Of a stretch of 64,000 bases of DNA, positions 63,722 to 64,000 are shown piece by piece. How positions within the stretch are numbered: position 1 is the stretch's first letter; each line of letters begins with the position of its first letter. Location of the stretch: positions 372,001 through 436,000 of the forward strand of contig NZ_FRDA01000002.1 in the NCBI RefSeq assembly GCF_900143095.1, read 5' to 3'. The notes beneath the pieces were generated by a model. It saw nothing but the letters and a program-made list of their open reading frames with translations, made no database searches and was not told the DNA's origin. A program made the translations under genes and the position numbers. This DNA is from Pseudomonas asturiensis. Lineage in GTDB: Bacteria > Pseudomonadota > Gammaproteobacteria > Pseudomonadales > Pseudomonadaceae.

Positions 63722-64000
63722 TGCAGCAACTCCTTGGCGGTGAGGTCCACCGGGGTCATGTCCAGTTGGCGATTGGCAACCGATTCACGGGCATCACGGT
63801 CGTGGAAGATACCGATCAGCGCGGCACCTTCGCGTTTGGCTTCGTCGATCAGCTCCAGCACTACCTGGCGGTTGGCGTCATCCAGCGAAGCTGTCGGCTC
63901 GTCCAGCAACATCACCGGCCACGGCACCATGAAGGCACGAGCGATGTTGATCCGTTGCTGCTCACCACCGGAAAACGTGCTCGGTGCCAGTGGCCACAAA
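63715..64000 (-). CDS. phnL: C-P lyase subunit PhnL, C-terminal part (partial)
   Basis: ABC-type ATPase running off the right edge; the last 95 residues are seen. They contain the signature FSGGEQQR, Walker [13 protein letters not shown] and the switch His in [11 protein letters not shown], ending LTAKELLQC. PhnL is an ABC-like component of the C-P lyase machinery rather than a transporter subunit. The upstream phnF-K genes would lie outside the window. Confidence 0.93.
   Translation of the reverse strand, partial: LWPLAPSTFSGGEQQRINIARAFMVPWPVMLLDEPTASLDDANRQVVLELIDEAKREGAALIGIFHDRDARESVANRQLDMTPVDLTAKELLQC

Overview
The window looks like a chromosomal segment of a plant-associated fluorescent Pseudomonas, most likely of the Pseudomonas syringae group. 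GC content is high and coding is dense. Supporting markers are a consensus hrp box (HrpL promoter) driving a HrpK/NolX-type protein, GTGGGAGGCGGCTTGCC-type REP sequences with an adjacent REP-associated tyrosine transposase, Pseudomonas-like assimilatory nirBD, four chemoreceptors and a KdgM-type oligogalacturonate porin. The species call is an inference; no search was run.

Layout. 1-2.8 kb: end of an Opp/Dpp-type ABC importer (permease tail and two short ATPases) followed by a KdgM-like porin. 2.9-4.5 kb: two divergent paralogous FadR/GntR regulators. 4.55-7.7 kb: cobalamin riboswitch and a BtuFCD/FecBCDE-type importer. 7.8-9.8 kb: RlhA-type U32 protein. 10.1-16.2 kb: a chemoreceptor with a nitrate/nitrite-sensing (NIT) domain, a GNAT enzyme, then nirBD preceded by a sigma-54 promoter and a leader that looks like a NasT/ANTAR antitermination element. 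16.25-17.55 kb: HrpL-controlled HrpK/NolX-like type III protein. 17.7-21.3 kb: topB, RidA, SurE and a small conserved protein. 21.5-32.7 kb: chemoreceptors, a TRAP importer for an organic or sugar acid, a DNA/RNA endonuclease, and a solo sugar-binding protein in an operon with an HBM-type chemoreceptor. 32.9-37.8 kb: DUF1206, a Tat-exported SMP-30 lactonase, DUF1289, an MFS transporter and a nitrilase-family hydrolase.

38-45.7 kb reads as a zinc-limitation island. It holds a divergent Nramp-like transporter, a TonB receptor, a DUF4198 periplasmic protein, a gamma-carbonic anhydrase and FolE2. Matching 13-bp Zur-like palindromes lie upstream of the TonB receptor and of folE2. 45.7-57.6 kb: a LysR regulator divergent from a complete peptide ABC importer translationally coupled to two M20 peptidases, followed by an amidase and an AEC-family exporter, so it looks like an uptake-and-hydrolysis locus for an amide- or peptide-linked substrate. 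57.6-60 kb: membrane PQQ dehydrogenase. 60.2-61.2 kb: RAYT with flanking REPINs, one duplicated in tandem. 61.3-64 kb: phnL(partial)-phnM-phnN-phnP, the tail of a C-P lyase operon.

The most interesting non-coding signals are the hrp box at 17518-17546, the sigma-54 promoter, P1/P2 hairpins and attenuator at 12995-13197, the paired Zur-like boxes at 39554 and 45656, and the REPIN/RAYT system.
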